This document shows positions 24,695 to 33,268 of a stretch of 64,000 nt of DNA, in pieces. The stretch's first letter is position 1. Each line of letters opens with the position of its first letter. The stretch comes from Archangium_A sp035910535. GTDB lineage: Bacteria; Myxococcota; Myxococcia; Myxococcales; Myxococcaceae. Both the position numbers and the translations under genes were made by a program. The stretch spans positions 186,001-250,000 of the forward strand of contig JAMHXF010000032.1 in NCBI GenBank assembly GCA_035910535.1, written 5' to 3'. The notes under the pieces were generated by a model that had not been told where the DNA came from, searched no databases, and saw only the letters and a list, made by a program, of their open reading frames with translations.

Positions 24695-25699
24695 ATGATT
24701 CAAGCAGTGTTGCTGTGCCTCGCCGCGCTCGGCGATGGAGGAGTGGAGCTGGGTGATGCAGGCCCCGCCTCGTGGACGATGTCGACGAAGCTCGGCGCAG
24801 GCAAAGCCGAGCGAGAGGCGCTGATCGCCGACCTGATGAAGTCAGGGGGTGGGGTCGGCGAGACCGCGCTCACGAAGGAAGAAGCCGTGGCGTTGCTCGA
24901 CGACCCGCGCGCGCAGCTCGTCTACGGAGAGAAGACGGTCAGCATCGTCGCGCCGTCGATGGTGGCCCGACACCGGCAGGAACACGTCGACCTGATGAAG
25001 CGGTTCCTCGCGCCCGAGCGCATCGAGGCGGGGCTCAAGTTTCGTCAGGAAAAAGACGCAGTGCTCTCGGCGACCGAGAAGAAGAGCGGTGTCGACCGCG
25101 AGGTCATCATCGGCATTCTCATGTGGGAGTCGAAGCTGGGGACCATCACCGGCGACTTCCTGGCCTTCAACGCGCTCGGCTCGCAGGCCTTCTTCGTCGA
25201 TGAAGCCAACGCGGTCGCGGCGCTGCGTGAGCCGCCGCCGGCCCCGTCGAAGAAGAAGTTGAGCGAGGCGGAGCTGGCGAAGCTCGAAGAAGCGAAGGCG
25301 GCCGCAGAAAAGAAGCAGAAGGCGCGCGTCGAGAGCATTCGGGCGCGCGGGCGGAAGAACCTGTTGGCGCTCATTCGCCAGTGCAAGACGCGCGGCATCG
25401 ACGTGCTGACGGTGAAGGGCAGCTGGGCCGGCGCGCTCGGGTTTCCGCAGTTCATGCCGGCCAGCCTGCGCTGGGCCGAAGACGGCAACGGCGACGGCAA
25501 AATCGACCTGTTCGAGATGGACGACGCCATCGCGTCAGTCGGCAAGTACCTGCAGCAGGCGGGCTTCAAGAAGAGCGCGCGTGACGCCGTGTACAACTAC
25601 AACCACGAGTCGGCGTACGTCGACGGCGTGCTCGCCTTCGCCGACGCGCTCAAGTGCGGGAAGACCGACGGCGGGGTGTGCGCGCGCGACGGCGGCTGA
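24695..25699 (+). CDS. Lytic murein transglycosylase, MltB family
   Basis: Cleaves peptidoglycan glycan strands with 1,6-anhydro ring formation. The 334-residue product starts with a signal peptide (MIQAVLLCLAALG, start chosen at 24695 for this reason). The MltB domain includes the catalytic Glu in ILMWESKLG, the AFNALGSQAFF segment, the GSWAGALGFPQFMPAS signature and the YNHESAYVDGV ending. An inserted Lys/Glu-rich helix (about 185-210) splits the domain. Its last 103 bases overlap the antisense 3' end of ccoI. Confidence 0.92.
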   Translation: MIQAVLLCLAALGDGGVELGDAGPASWTMSTKLGAGKAEREALIADLMKSGGGVGETALTKEEAVALLDDPRAQLVYGEKTVSIVAPSMVARHRQEHVDLMKRFLAPERIEAGLKFRQEKDAVLSATEKKSGVDREVIIGILMWESKLGTITGDFLAFNALGSQAFFVDEANAVAALREPPPAPSKKKLSEAELAKLEEAKAAAEKKQKARVESIRARGRKNLLALIRQCKTRGIDVLTVKGSWAGALGFPQFMPASLRWAEDGNGDGKIDLFEMDDAIASVGKYLQQAGFKKSARDAVYNYNHESAYVDGVLAFADALKCGKTDGGVCARDGG

Positions 25700-27999
25700 A
25701 GACTGCGCACGGTGATGAAGAGCAGCGTCAGCGTGCTGGCCGGCATGCTGATGGCGGCAGCGAGCGGCGACATCAGCCCCGCGAGCGACGCGGCGATGGC
25801 GAGCACGTTGTAGGCGATGGAGATGCTCAGCACGCGGCGCACGACGCGACGCAGGTGGTGCGCGGCGTCGAGCGCGTCGCAGAGCGGCTCGAGGCCCTGA
25901 CCGACGAGGAAGAAGTCGCTGCGTGACGGCATCACCGGGCGCTCGATGGCGGGCGTGCCGGCGATGAGCGCCTGGTCGAAGGCGAGCGCGTCATTCACCC
26001 CGTCACCGAGGTAGAGAACGTGGTCGGCGCCGAGCCCGGTGATGCGCCTGGACTTTTCTTCAGGGGTGCAGTCGCCGAGCGCGCGGCGCGGGTCGAGGCC
26101 GAGCGCGGTGGCGAGCTTCGTGACGCGGGGCTGCGCGTCACCCGACAGCAGCCACAGCTTGAAGCCCCGCGCCGCGAGACGCTCGAGCGCGTGGCGCGTA
26201 CCGGGCCGCGGAACGTCGTCGAACTCGAACGCCGTCACGAGCTGCCCGTTGAATGAGAGCACCGTCGTCAAAACCTCCCGCTGCGCCGGGCTCAAGGCCC
26301 AGCTCGCGCGCCCCAGTCGCCAGCCGCCGCACTCCACGCCCTGCCCTGTCACCTCAGTGACCTTCACCGACTCGTCGTACTTCGCGCCCATTCGCTCGAG
26401 CGCCGCGGCGATGGTCATGCTCACCGGGTGGCTCGAGCGCGCCGCGAGGTTCCACGCCATGTCGCGCGCTTCGTCGCTCAACGCACCGCGGTTCACCCAC
26501 TCGAGGCGCCCCAACGTCAGCGTGCCGGTCTTGTCGAAGACGACGTCGCGCACCTCGACCGCGCGATCCAACGAGTCACCGAGCCGCGCATAGAAGCCCT
26601 GCCGACGCAGCCGTGACTTCGTCAGCTCGTACGCCAGCGGCAACGCGATGCCGATGGCGCACGGGCACGTGATGACCAGCAGCGACACCGTCACCCGCAG
26701 CGCGTCGTCGCCCCCGCGCGGCAACCAGATGAGCAAGCCCAGCGCCGCGACGCCCAACACCGTCACCACCCACCGGCGCGCCAGGGCGTCCCACCACTTC
26801 AGGTGCGCGGTGCCCTGCTTCGCCGCCGGGTGTCGCAACAACTCCACCAGCCGCGACTGCGCGAAGTCTTCGTTCGCCTCGACCTGAAAGGCCGTCGCGC
26901 CGGCATTGAAGCTGCCCGCGAGCAACGCAGTGCCCGCCGTCACCCGCTTCGCCTCAGGCTCGCCCGTCATCCAATCGGTGCGAACGCGCGCGTCGTCGTC
27001 GACCAGCGTCGCGGCCACCGGAATCAACTCACCAGCCGCGACCCACAGGCGGTCTCCCGCGCGCACGCGCGCCGCCGGCACCAACTCCATCGACGCGCCC
27101 GTCACCCGCCGCACCAGCAACGCTTCGGCGCCGCCGTCGTCGAGCAGGTACCGCCGGTTCCGCTCCAGCACGCGCTCCTGCAGAAACCGCCCGAGCAACA
27201 TGAGCGAGATGAACGTATTGAGCGTGTCGAAGTACGACACGTCTCCCCGCCCGCCCGTGGCGATGAACTGCACCACCGACGCCGCGTAGACGAGCGCGAT
27301 GCCCAGCGCGATGGGCAGGTCGAGGTGCAGCACCCGACTGCGCACCCCCTGCGCCGCCGCGCGGAAGAACGGCCAACCGCCCACCAGCACCGTCAGGCTC
27401 GAGAGCCCCAACGCGAGCCACGAGAACAACGAAAACGCCGCGTCGTCTGGCGCGAGCCCGAAATAGAAGCTCACCGAGAACAGCATCACGTTGATGGTGA
27501 GCGCCACGCTGATGCCCAGGCGCAGCGGCAGCTCGCGACCTGCCGGCTGGGCTTCTTTTCGCGGCGGGCCAAAGCGGTAGCCGAAGCGCTCCACCTCTTC
27601 GACCCACGCGCGCACGTCGAACGCGCCGCGCCGCCAGTCGAGCCGCACGGTGCCCAGCGTCGGGTTCACCAACACCTCGCCGCCCGACGTGCGCCGACGA
27701 AACGTCTCATTCATGAGCCACACACAGGCGGCGCAATGAATGCCCTGCACGTCGAGCGAGAGGTTGCAGACCTCACCCGTCGACGCATCATTTGCGAGGA
27801 GCGCTTCGAGCCACGCATGACTCGCGGGCGCACCGTCTCCACCGACGGGGACCACCTGATTTCCGGCGAGCGCGTAGTAGCGGTCGAGCCCTTCCGTCTT
27901 CAGCAGTTCGTGCACGGTGGCGCAGCCACGGCAGCAGAACTGCGCATCTTCTGCGTCGGTGGGTACGGGGCTCGCGCAGTGGAGACAGAGGGAATTCAT
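25597..27999 (-). CDS. ccoI: cbb3-associated copper-translocating P-type ATPase CcoI (FixI)
   Basis: P1B-type ATPase exporting Cu(I) across the inner membrane for cbb3 oxidase assembly; 800 residues from ATG at 27999. An N-terminal Cys cluster (CLHC and CCRGC) and an HMA-like domain with CAAC (GIHCAACVW) precede eight membrane helices. The TCPCAIGIALP metal site, DKTGTLT phosphorylation site and GDGVNDALAF hinge are intact. The last 30 or so residues after the final helix are low-complexity and read antisense to the transglycosylase gene. No ccoH was found near it. Confidence 0.93.
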   Translation of the reverse strand: MNSLCLHCASPVPTDAEDAQFCCRGCATVHELLKTEGLDRYYALAGNQVVPVGGDGAPASHAWLEALLANDASTGEVCNLSLDVQGIHCAACVWLMNETFRRRTSGGEVLVNPTLGTVRLDWRRGAFDVRAWVEEVERFGYRFGPPRKEAQPAGRELPLRLGISVALTINVMLFSVSFYFGLAPDDAAFSLFSWLALGLSSLTVLVGGWPFFRAAAQGVRSRVLHLDLPIALGIALVYAASVVQFIATGGRGDVSYFDTLNTFISLMLLGRFLQERVLERNRRYLLDDGGAEALLVRRVTGASMELVPAARVRAGDRLWVAAGELIPVAATLVDDDARVRTDWMTGEPEAKRVTAGTALLAGSFNAGATAFQVEANEDFAQSRLVELLRHPAAKQGTAHLKWWDALARRWVVTVLGVAALGLLIWLPRGGDDALRVTVSLLVITCPCAIGIALPLAYELTKSRLRRQGFYARLGDSLDRAVEVRDVVFDKTGTLTLGRLEWVNRGALSDEARDMAWNLAARSSHPVSMTIAAALERMGAKYDESVKVTEVTGQGVECGGWRLGRASWALSPAQREVLTTVLSFNGQLVTAFEFDDVPRPGTRHALERLAARGFKLWLLSGDAQPRVTKLATALGLDPRRALGDCTPEEKSRRITGLGADHVLYLGDGVNDALAFDQALIAGTPAIERPVMPSRSDFFLVGQGLEPLCDALDAAHHLRRVVRRVLSISIAYNVLAIAASLAGLMSPLAAAISMPASTLTLLFITVRSLQPPSRAHTPPSVFPHLSASAKASTPSTYADSWL

Positions 28000-28053
28000 G
28001 ACGACACGCGGCAACGATGCGAACGGCATGCCCGTTGAACTCCAGCCTCACGC

Positions 28054-28716
28054 ATGGAGCCGCTTCTCACGTCGATGGGCATCGCCAGCGCATTTCTCGC
28101 GGGCGTCACCGGGAGCGTGCACTGCGCGCTGATGTGTGGGCCGCTGGCTTGCGTGGCGTTGCCGAAGACGAACCGGCGCAGCGCAGGGCTTGCGTGGCAC
28201 GTCGGGCGCGTCGGCGCGTACGCGCTGGTGGGCCTGTTGCTGGGCGCGTTGGGTCGCACCACGTTGCTGGCGTTGCGCGTCGACGTTTCTCCTGTGCTGC
28301 CGTGGTTGATGGCCGCAGGTCTGGTGATGACGGCGCTCGACGTCAGCAAGCGCCTGCCCGCGATCCCCGGCGTCACCCACGTGGCGCGCGCGTTCACGCG
28401 ATGGAGCCTCGCGGTCAACCCCACGGGCCGCGCCGCGCTGTTGGGCGCCGCGACGCCGTTTCTCCCGTGCGGGTTGTTGTACGGCATGTTCCTCGCGGCG
28501 CTGTCGACCGGCACCGTGCTGGGCGGCGCGTCGTTGCTGGCGGCCTTCGCGCTCGGGGGTATTCCCGCCTTGAGCGCCGTGCAGCTCGGAGCAGGCACCT
28601 TGTCGAAACGGCCGAAGCTGGCGTTGGTGCTCAAGCGCGTGGTGCCGCTCGCCGCCGCGGCGGTGCTCATCGTGCGCGCGCTGACCACGCACAACGACGT
28701 CGTTCAGTGCGGGTGA
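28054..28716 (+). CDS. SafE/UreH-type membrane protein (cytochrome oxidase biogenesis associated)
   Basis: A 220-residue membrane protein with about six helices. It has the signature GSVHCALMCGPLACVALP in the first helix and FLPCGLLYGMFLAAL in the fourth, typical of the TauE/SafE-like UreH domain family found beside ccoI and ccoG in many cbb3 loci. Substrate is unproved; a role in copper or thiol handling during oxidase assembly is inferred from location. It diverges from ccoI with 54 bases between starts. Confidence 0.82.
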   Translation: MEPLLTSMGIASAFLAGVTGSVHCALMCGPLACVALPKTNRRSAGLAWHVGRVGAYALVGLLLGALGRTTLLALRVDVSPVLPWLMAAGLVMTALDVSKRLPAIPGVTHVARAFTRWSLAVNPTGRAALLGAATPFLPCGLLYGMFLAALSTGTVLGGASLLAAFALGGIPALSAVQLGAGTLSKRPKLALVLKRVVPLAAAAVLIVRALTTHNDVVQCG

Positions 28717-28736
28717 CAGTTGTGTAACTTGGCGCG

Positions 28737-30257
28737 GTGATTCTTCTCGACGCCCTCTGGGCTGAGGCGCAACGCGCGTACACGCCGTGGCTGTTGTTGC
28801 TGGTGGCCGTCGCGTTCGTCTCGAAGCTCGTCGCCATCGACAAGCCGCGCTTCAAGGCGCTGTTCTTCTTCGTCGCAGGTCACCTGCTGAGCCTCGTCGC
28901 CACTGCGGGCTTCGTGGCGGCCGGTTCGTCACTCGCCGACCTGCTGCGCACCCCGACGTCGATCTTCGGGGCCGCCGCGTTGGTGGGCGCGAGCGCGGTG
29001 CTGCTGTTCTCGGTGGTGCTGCCGCGCGTTCGCCTGCACACGCCGCTCATCGTTCAAGACGTGGTCGTCGCCATCGGCATGGTCGCGGCGTCGGTCGCGG
29101 TGCTGAGTCGTGCGGGCGTGAACCTCGAGGGCCTCATCGCCACCAGCGCGGTCTTCACGGCGGTGCTGGGCTTCTCGCTGCAAGACGTCATCGGCAACAT
29201 CGCCGGCGGCCTCGCGCTGCAGGTCGACAGCTCGCTCGACGAAGGCGATTGGATCAAGGTCGGCGACGTCACCGGGAAAATCGTGGAGATCCGCTGGCGA
29301 CACACGGCCGTCGAGACCCGCAACTGGGAAACGGTGCTCATCCCCAACACGGTGATGACCAAGTCGAACGTGGTGATTCTGGGCCGACGTCGCTCGCAGC
29401 CGACGATGCAGCGCCGCTGGGTGTACTTCAACGTCGACTGGCGCTTTCAACCCGGCGAGGTCATCAGCGTGGTGCAGAGCGCGGTGCGCGGCGCACACCT
29501 CGACCGCGTGGCGCGCGAGCCGCTGCCCAACGTGGTGCTGATGGACATGACTGACACCTACGGCAAGTACGCGGTGCGCTACTGGCTGACGGACCTCGCC
29601 GTCGATGACCCGACCGACTCAGACGTGCGCGCGTGCGTGTACTTCGCGTTGCAGCGCGCCGACATGTCGCTGGCCATGCCGGCGCACGCGTTGTTCGTCA
29701 CCGAAGAGACCGTCGACCGCAAAGCCATCAAGACAGAAAAGCAGCTCGCCCGGCGCCGCAAGCTGCTCGACACGCTCGACCTGTTCGCGGCGCTCTCTGA
29801 GGCCGAACGAAGTGAGCTCGCCAGGCACATGCGCTACGCGCCGTTCGCCAAAGGCGAGGTGATGACGCGGCAAGGCGCCGAAGCGCACTGGCTGTACCTG
29901 GTCGAAGAAGGCCACGCGACGGTGCGCGTGAGCGACGGCGTGAACGACCGCGAGGTCGCGCAGCTCAGCGGCCCGTGCTTCTTCGGAGAAATGTCGATTC
30001 TCACCGGTGAATCGCGCAGCGCGACGGTCATCGCCGCGGGCGAGGTCGAGTGCTTCCGGCTCGACAAGTCGGCGCTCCATCGCGTCATCGCCGCGCGCCC
30101 TGAATTGACGGAGCAGCTCGCCGCGCTGCTCGCCAGACGCAAGGTCGAGCTGCAGGCTGTGAAGGAAGGCCTGAGCGCCGACGCCGCACGCGAACGCGCC
30201 AGCCGCGAGGCCAACGCGCTGCTCACGCGCATTCGTTCTTTCTTCGCGCTCGAATGA
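28737..30257 (+). CDS. MscS-family mechanosensitive channel with C-terminal cyclic-nucleotide-binding domain
   Basis: Inner-membrane channel of 506 residues. About five helices (residues 15-155) end in the pore helix and the family signature (VFTAVLGFSLQDVIGNIAGG). The beta-domain (SSLDEGDWIKVGDVTGKIVEI) and a C-terminal alpha/beta segment follow. Residues about 350-470 form a cNMP-binding fold with a well-kept phosphate-binding cassette (FFGEMSILTGESRSATV). The family is known for ligand-modulated MscS-like channels. GTG start, 20 bases after the SafE-like gene, probably the same transcript. Confidence 0.92.
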   Translation: MILLDALWAEAQRAYTPWLLLLVAVAFVSKLVAIDKPRFKALFFFVAGHLLSLVATAGFVAAGSSLADLLRTPTSIFGAAALVGASAVLLFSVVLPRVRLHTPLIVQDVVVAIGMVAASVAVLSRAGVNLEGLIATSAVFTAVLGFSLQDVIGNIAGGLALQVDSSLDEGDWIKVGDVTGKIVEIRWRHTAVETRNWETVLIPNTVMTKSNVVILGRRRSQPTMQRRWVYFNVDWRFQPGEVISVVQSAVRGAHLDRVAREPLPNVVLMDMTDTYGKYAVRYWLTDLAVDDPTDSDVRACVYFALQRADMSLAMPAHALFVTEETVDRKAIKTEKQLARRRKLLDTLDLFAALSEAERSELARHMRYAPFAKGEVMTRQGAEAHWLYLVEEGHATVRVSDGVNDREVAQLSGPCFFGEMSILTGESRSATVIAAGEVECFRLDKSALHRVIAARPELTEQLAALLARRKVELQAVKEGLSADAARERASREANALLTRIRSFFALE

Positions 30258-30260
30258 AAC

Positions 30261-30292
30261 GAGGCGCCCCGGTCACGTCGACCGAGCGCCTC
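30261..30292. terminator. Bidirectional terminator
   Basis: GAGGCGC and GCGCCTC form a perfect outer stem with a second inner stem (CGGTC/GACCG) around ACGTC. TTCTTC follows on the plus strand. It lies between convergent genes ending at 30257 and 30297, so it can serve both. Confidence 0.7.
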
Positions 30293-30296
30293 TTCT

Positions 30297-31094
30297 TCAA
30301 TCGACGAAGCCGATGCCCTGCGGCTGCGAGAACGACTCCGTGTTGGCGATGGCGCGCCGCCACGCTCGCAGCTCGAGGGTCGCGTGGTCAGGGTGACGGA
30401 CCTTTCCACGCACGTACGCACGGCTCCCGAGCACGAAGACCTCGTCGGCGACGTGAGGGCGGCCACCGCGGCGAATGCCCGCGGCTTCTGCGATGCCCAC
30501 GTCACGACGCACGCGGGCCAGCGGTCGCGAGGTCTCCCTTTCGACCTCTGCCAGCTCGCGAGGCTGCAACGAAACGAAGAACCACTCGCCCTGTCGCAGC
30601 GTCTTCTCGAACGCCCCCACTTCGGCGCGCCGCAGCTCGTCGCTGCGGAGCACCTGGTGCGCGGCCCACACCGTCGACGTCGCGCGAGGCAGCTGCGCGA
30701 TGAAGAGGTGCTGCTCGTCCATCCCCGCGAGGAAGTGACGCTTGGAGCTCTGGGTGAAGTGCTCGAGCACCCAATGCGTCTTCTCTTCACGCACGGCGTT
30801 GCTCGGCTTGCGTGCCCTGCCCCGCTTGGCTTCGAGTGTCTCGAAGCGACGGCGCGGCTCGTGAATCATCAACACCAGCTGACGCTGGCGCGGGTCGATG
30901 CCCTCGACCTCGACACGGTTTTCAGCCGCGCCGGTGAAGAGGAGGAAGCGCTCAGTCCGTGAGCGACGGTCGGGGCGGGCCACGTCGAGCTGCACGATTT
31001 CGCTCGAGCCCGCGCCACGAATGAAGGGGCGGTCGACGAGCTCCAGCGGCAATTGGGCCTTCTCGAAGTGTCGAAGCAAATGGTTCGGGCTCAT
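30297..31094 (-). CDS. Protein of unknown function
   Basis: A 265-residue soluble protein, not recognised. It lacks a signal peptide or membrane helix, is rich in Arg and Glu, and starts MSPNHLLRHFEKAQLPLELV. Conserved-looking stretches are FLAGMDEQHLFIAQLP and RQGEWFFVSLQPREL. The C-terminal part (GSRAYVRGKVRHPDHATLELRAW) looks like a small beta domain. It sits alone between a terminator and the GT51-like gene, 42 bases downstream of that gene. Codon use matches its neighbours, so it is probably a real gene. Confidence 0.75.
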   Translation of the reverse strand: MSPNHLLRHFEKAQLPLELVDRPFIRGAGSSEIVQLDVARPDRRSRTERFLLFTGAAENRVEVEGIDPRQRQLVLMIHEPRRRFETLEAKRGRARKPSNAVREEKTHWVLEHFTQSSKRHFLAGMDEQHLFIAQLPRATSTVWAAHQVLRSDELRRAEVGAFEKTLRQGEWFFVSLQPRELAEVERETSRPLARVRRDVGIAEAAGIRRGGRPHVADEVFVLGSRAYVRGKVRHPDHATLELRAWRRAIANTESFSQPQGIGFVD

Positions 31095-31136
31095 GACCCG
31101 AACGTCGACGCAGGCGCGCCGCCAGCCCTGACTTTT

Positions 31137-31946
31137 TCAGCGGCGCACGGCCAGGCACCGCACCGGCTGCGAGGTCGCCGTGCGCGCCATCTCGTCGCTG
31201 ATGTGACCGACGGCGGCGAGCTCGAAGAGGATGGCGTCACGCACCTCTTTGAGCTTCGCGGCGTTGGCGCACTTCTTCACGTCGTCCCACATGCCCCACG
31301 GCGGAATCGCGACCTGCAGCTCGGCGAGCTCCGCGAGGTTCAGCTGCGTGAGCGGCTTCTGCATGATGACCTCGGAGGCCTTCTCGACGCCGATGATGCC
31401 GTGCTCGAACCACATGGCGTGGAGGTCGAACGCGACGAGCTGGTCCTTCGCCAGAAAGCGGTGAATGCGATCTGCGGCGACGGCCGTCTGCAGGTCGCCC
31501 TTCATGCTGAGGCGACGCGCCAGGTTGCGCGCGAAGATGAGCTCGCACGCGCCGTCACCGTCGAGCATGCGGTTCTGCAGGCTCGCGGCGAGGCGGCGCG
31601 TCCACGGCCAGCCGTCTTCGCGCGGGCTCTGGAAGTAGCGGGGGCAGCCGGTGGCCGTGATGTAGAAGGCAATGAGGTGCTTGGGCAGCCGTGAGAAGTC
31701 GGGCTTTTCCCACTTCACGCTCTCGCGCGCGCTCGCGGGGCGACCCATCTGCAGGCTCTGGCGCTCACTCTCGATGGACTGGCGCAGGTGAATCTCGACG
31801 TCGCTCTCGCCCTCGAGCTGATTGGGCAGATTCGCCGCCGTGTAGAGCCACGTCCCCGGCACCAGGATGAAGACGGTGACGCCGCCCAACAGAGAGATGA
31901 ACAGCATCAGCTTCACGACGGTCTTCAACGCACGCACGGCGCGCAC
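31137..31946 (-). CDS. Degenerate GT51-like (penicillin-binding-protein transglycosylase-like) membrane protein
   Basis: One N-terminal membrane helix (LMLFISLLGGVTVFILVPG) leads to a domain that follows the GT51 peptidoglycan glycosyltransferase plan. GACELIFARNLA stands for the GxSTxxQQxxKN motif and AKDQLVAFDLHAMWFEHGI for the KxxILExYLNxxxxG motif, ending NLAELAELQVAIPP. At the EDxxF motif it reads ITATGCPRYF, so the catalytic Glu appears lost; it is probably inactive and may be a regulatory or structural protein. The start is uncertain: GTG 31946 is given, ATG 31982 and GTG 31937 are also possible. Divergent from the flavin reductase gene. Confidence 0.7.
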   Translation of the reverse strand: MRAVRALKTVVKLMLFISLLGGVTVFILVPGTWLYTAANLPNQLEGESDVEIHLRQSIESERQSLQMGRPASARESVKWEKPDFSRLPKHLIAFYITATGCPRYFQSPREDGWPWTRRLAASLQNRMLDGDGACELIFARNLARRLSMKGDLQTAVAADRIHRFLAKDQLVAFDLHAMWFEHGIIGVEKASEVIMQKPLTQLNLAELAELQVAIPPWGMWDDVKKCANAAKLKEVRDAILFELAAVGHISDEMARTATSQPVRCLAVRR

Positions 31947-31980
31947 AGTAGCCGAAAGGAAAGTGCTACAGCGCTCGCGC

Positions 31981-32658
31981 ATGTCGGGCTGGCACCACGC
32001 CACCATCATTCAGACCGAAGTCGCGGGCCCGACGCTGCAGCGCGTTCGTCTCGAGGTGCCACAGTCGGTCGCCACCAGCTTTCACACGCCCGGGCAATTC
32101 GTGCGCGTGCGGGTGGGCGAGTTCGACGCCCCGTTCGCCATCGGCTCATCGCCGGGCGGCAGTCACTTCGACTTTCTCATTCGCACCAACGGCGACGTCG
32201 CGAAGCTGTGGAGCGCCCAGCCCGTCGGCACGCAGGTCGGCCTCGGGCTCGTCGATGGCCCCGGGTTCCCGCTGGAGCGCGCGAAGGGCCACTCCGTCTT
32301 CGTCGTGGGCACGGGCACCGGCTGGTCGCCGCTGCGCTCGGTGCTGCAAGCCGTGCGTCACCGCCGCGCTGACTTCAAGAAGGTCTCGGGCGTGTACGGC
32401 GTGCTGACGCCCGAGCACGTGGTCTTCGGTGAAGAGCTCGCCGCGTGGCGCGCCGACGGCATCGACATCCGCGTGACGGTGACGGAGCCCATCAGCACCT
32501 GGGCGGGGCCCGTGGGTCGCGTGCAGGCGCTGCTGCCGAACGACGGCTTCGACGACACGTTTGCATTTCTGTGCGGGCAACCCGAGATGACGGCAGAGGT
32601 GACGACGCTGCTGAAAGCGCGCGGGCTCCCGGGCGATCGGGTATTCCTCAATTTCTAG
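31981..32658 (+). CDS. FAD/NAD(P)-binding oxidoreductase (ferredoxin-NADP reductase fold)
   Basis: Small flavoprotein of 225 residues. The N-terminal FAD barrel has TPGQFVRVRVGEFDAPFAIGS, and the NAD(P)-binding half has FVVGTGTGWSPLRSVL and the C-terminal FLCGQPEMTAEV. It lacks an iron-sulfur domain, so it probably transfers electrons between NAD(P)H and an unknown partner. Start is ATG at 31981 (MSGWHHATI). Possible role: flavin/ferredoxin reductase; partner not identifiable here. Confidence 0.85.
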   Translation: MSGWHHATIIQTEVAGPTLQRVRLEVPQSVATSFHTPGQFVRVRVGEFDAPFAIGSSPGGSHFDFLIRTNGDVAKLWSAQPVGTQVGLGLVDGPGFPLERAKGHSVFVVGTGTGWSPLRSVLQAVRHRRADFKKVSGVYGVLTPEHVVFGEELAAWRADGIDIRVTVTEPISTWAGPVGRVQALLPNDGFDDTFAFLCGQPEMTAEVTTLLKARGLPGDRVFLNF

Positions 32659-32703
32659 ATGGTTCCCTTTCGCAGAACCAATTCGTAGGATCTCAAACGA
32701 ACC

Positions 32704-33264
32704 ATGGCGTACGTGACGTGTTACTCGCGCTGTGCCTCTCCTGTCGGGAGCTGGCTGCTCGTCAGCGACGGAGAGGCGCTCACCGGCGCGTTCCCCGAGT
32801 CGCACCGCGCGGTCCCTGAAATCACGGCCGGCTGGAAGCGCGACGACACCTTCTTCTGCGGCGTGGTCGACCAGCTCCGCGCGTATTTCGCCGGGCACCT
32901 CACCGAGTTCAACGTGCCGCTCGCGCCGCGCGGTACGCCGTTTCAGCGCCGCGTGTGGGGCGCGCTCACCGAAATTCCGCTCGGCGCCACGACGACCTAC
33001 GGCGCGCTCGCGGCGCACCTGGGCCAAATCACCGCGTCACGGGCCGTCGGCGCCGCCAACGGCAAGAACCCGGTCTCGCTCATCGTGCCCTGCCACCGCG
33101 TCATCGGCGCCAGCGGCACGTTGACCGGCTACGCAGGCGGGCTCGAATTGAAGCAGTGGTTGCTCGACCACGAAGCGACCATGGCTCGCCGTGCGAAGGG
33201 TGGCATCACGCCGCTCTCGCTGCGCGCCGTCACCCGCCACTCGGTTCAGCTGACGCTGAGCTGA
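32704..33264 (+). CDS. ogt: Methylated-DNA-protein cysteine methyltransferase
   Basis: Repairs O6-alkylguanine by transferring the alkyl group to its own cysteine. The 186-residue protein has the N-terminal ribonuclease-like domain and the DNA-binding/active-site domain, with TTYGALAAHLG helix, VGAANGKNP and the active-site PCHRVIG. It starts 45 bases after the reductase. The converging WD40 gene stops four bases beyond its end. Confidence 0.95.
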   Translation: MAYVTCYSRCASPVGSWLLVSDGEALTGAFPESHRAVPEITAGWKRDDTFFCGVVDQLRAYFAGHLTEFNVPLAPRGTPFQRRVWGALTEIPLGATTTYGALAAHLGQITASRAVGAANGKNPVSLIVPCHRVIGASGTLTGYAGGLELKQWLLDHEATMARRAKGGITPLSLRAVTRHSVQLTLS

Positions 33265-33268
33265 AGAC

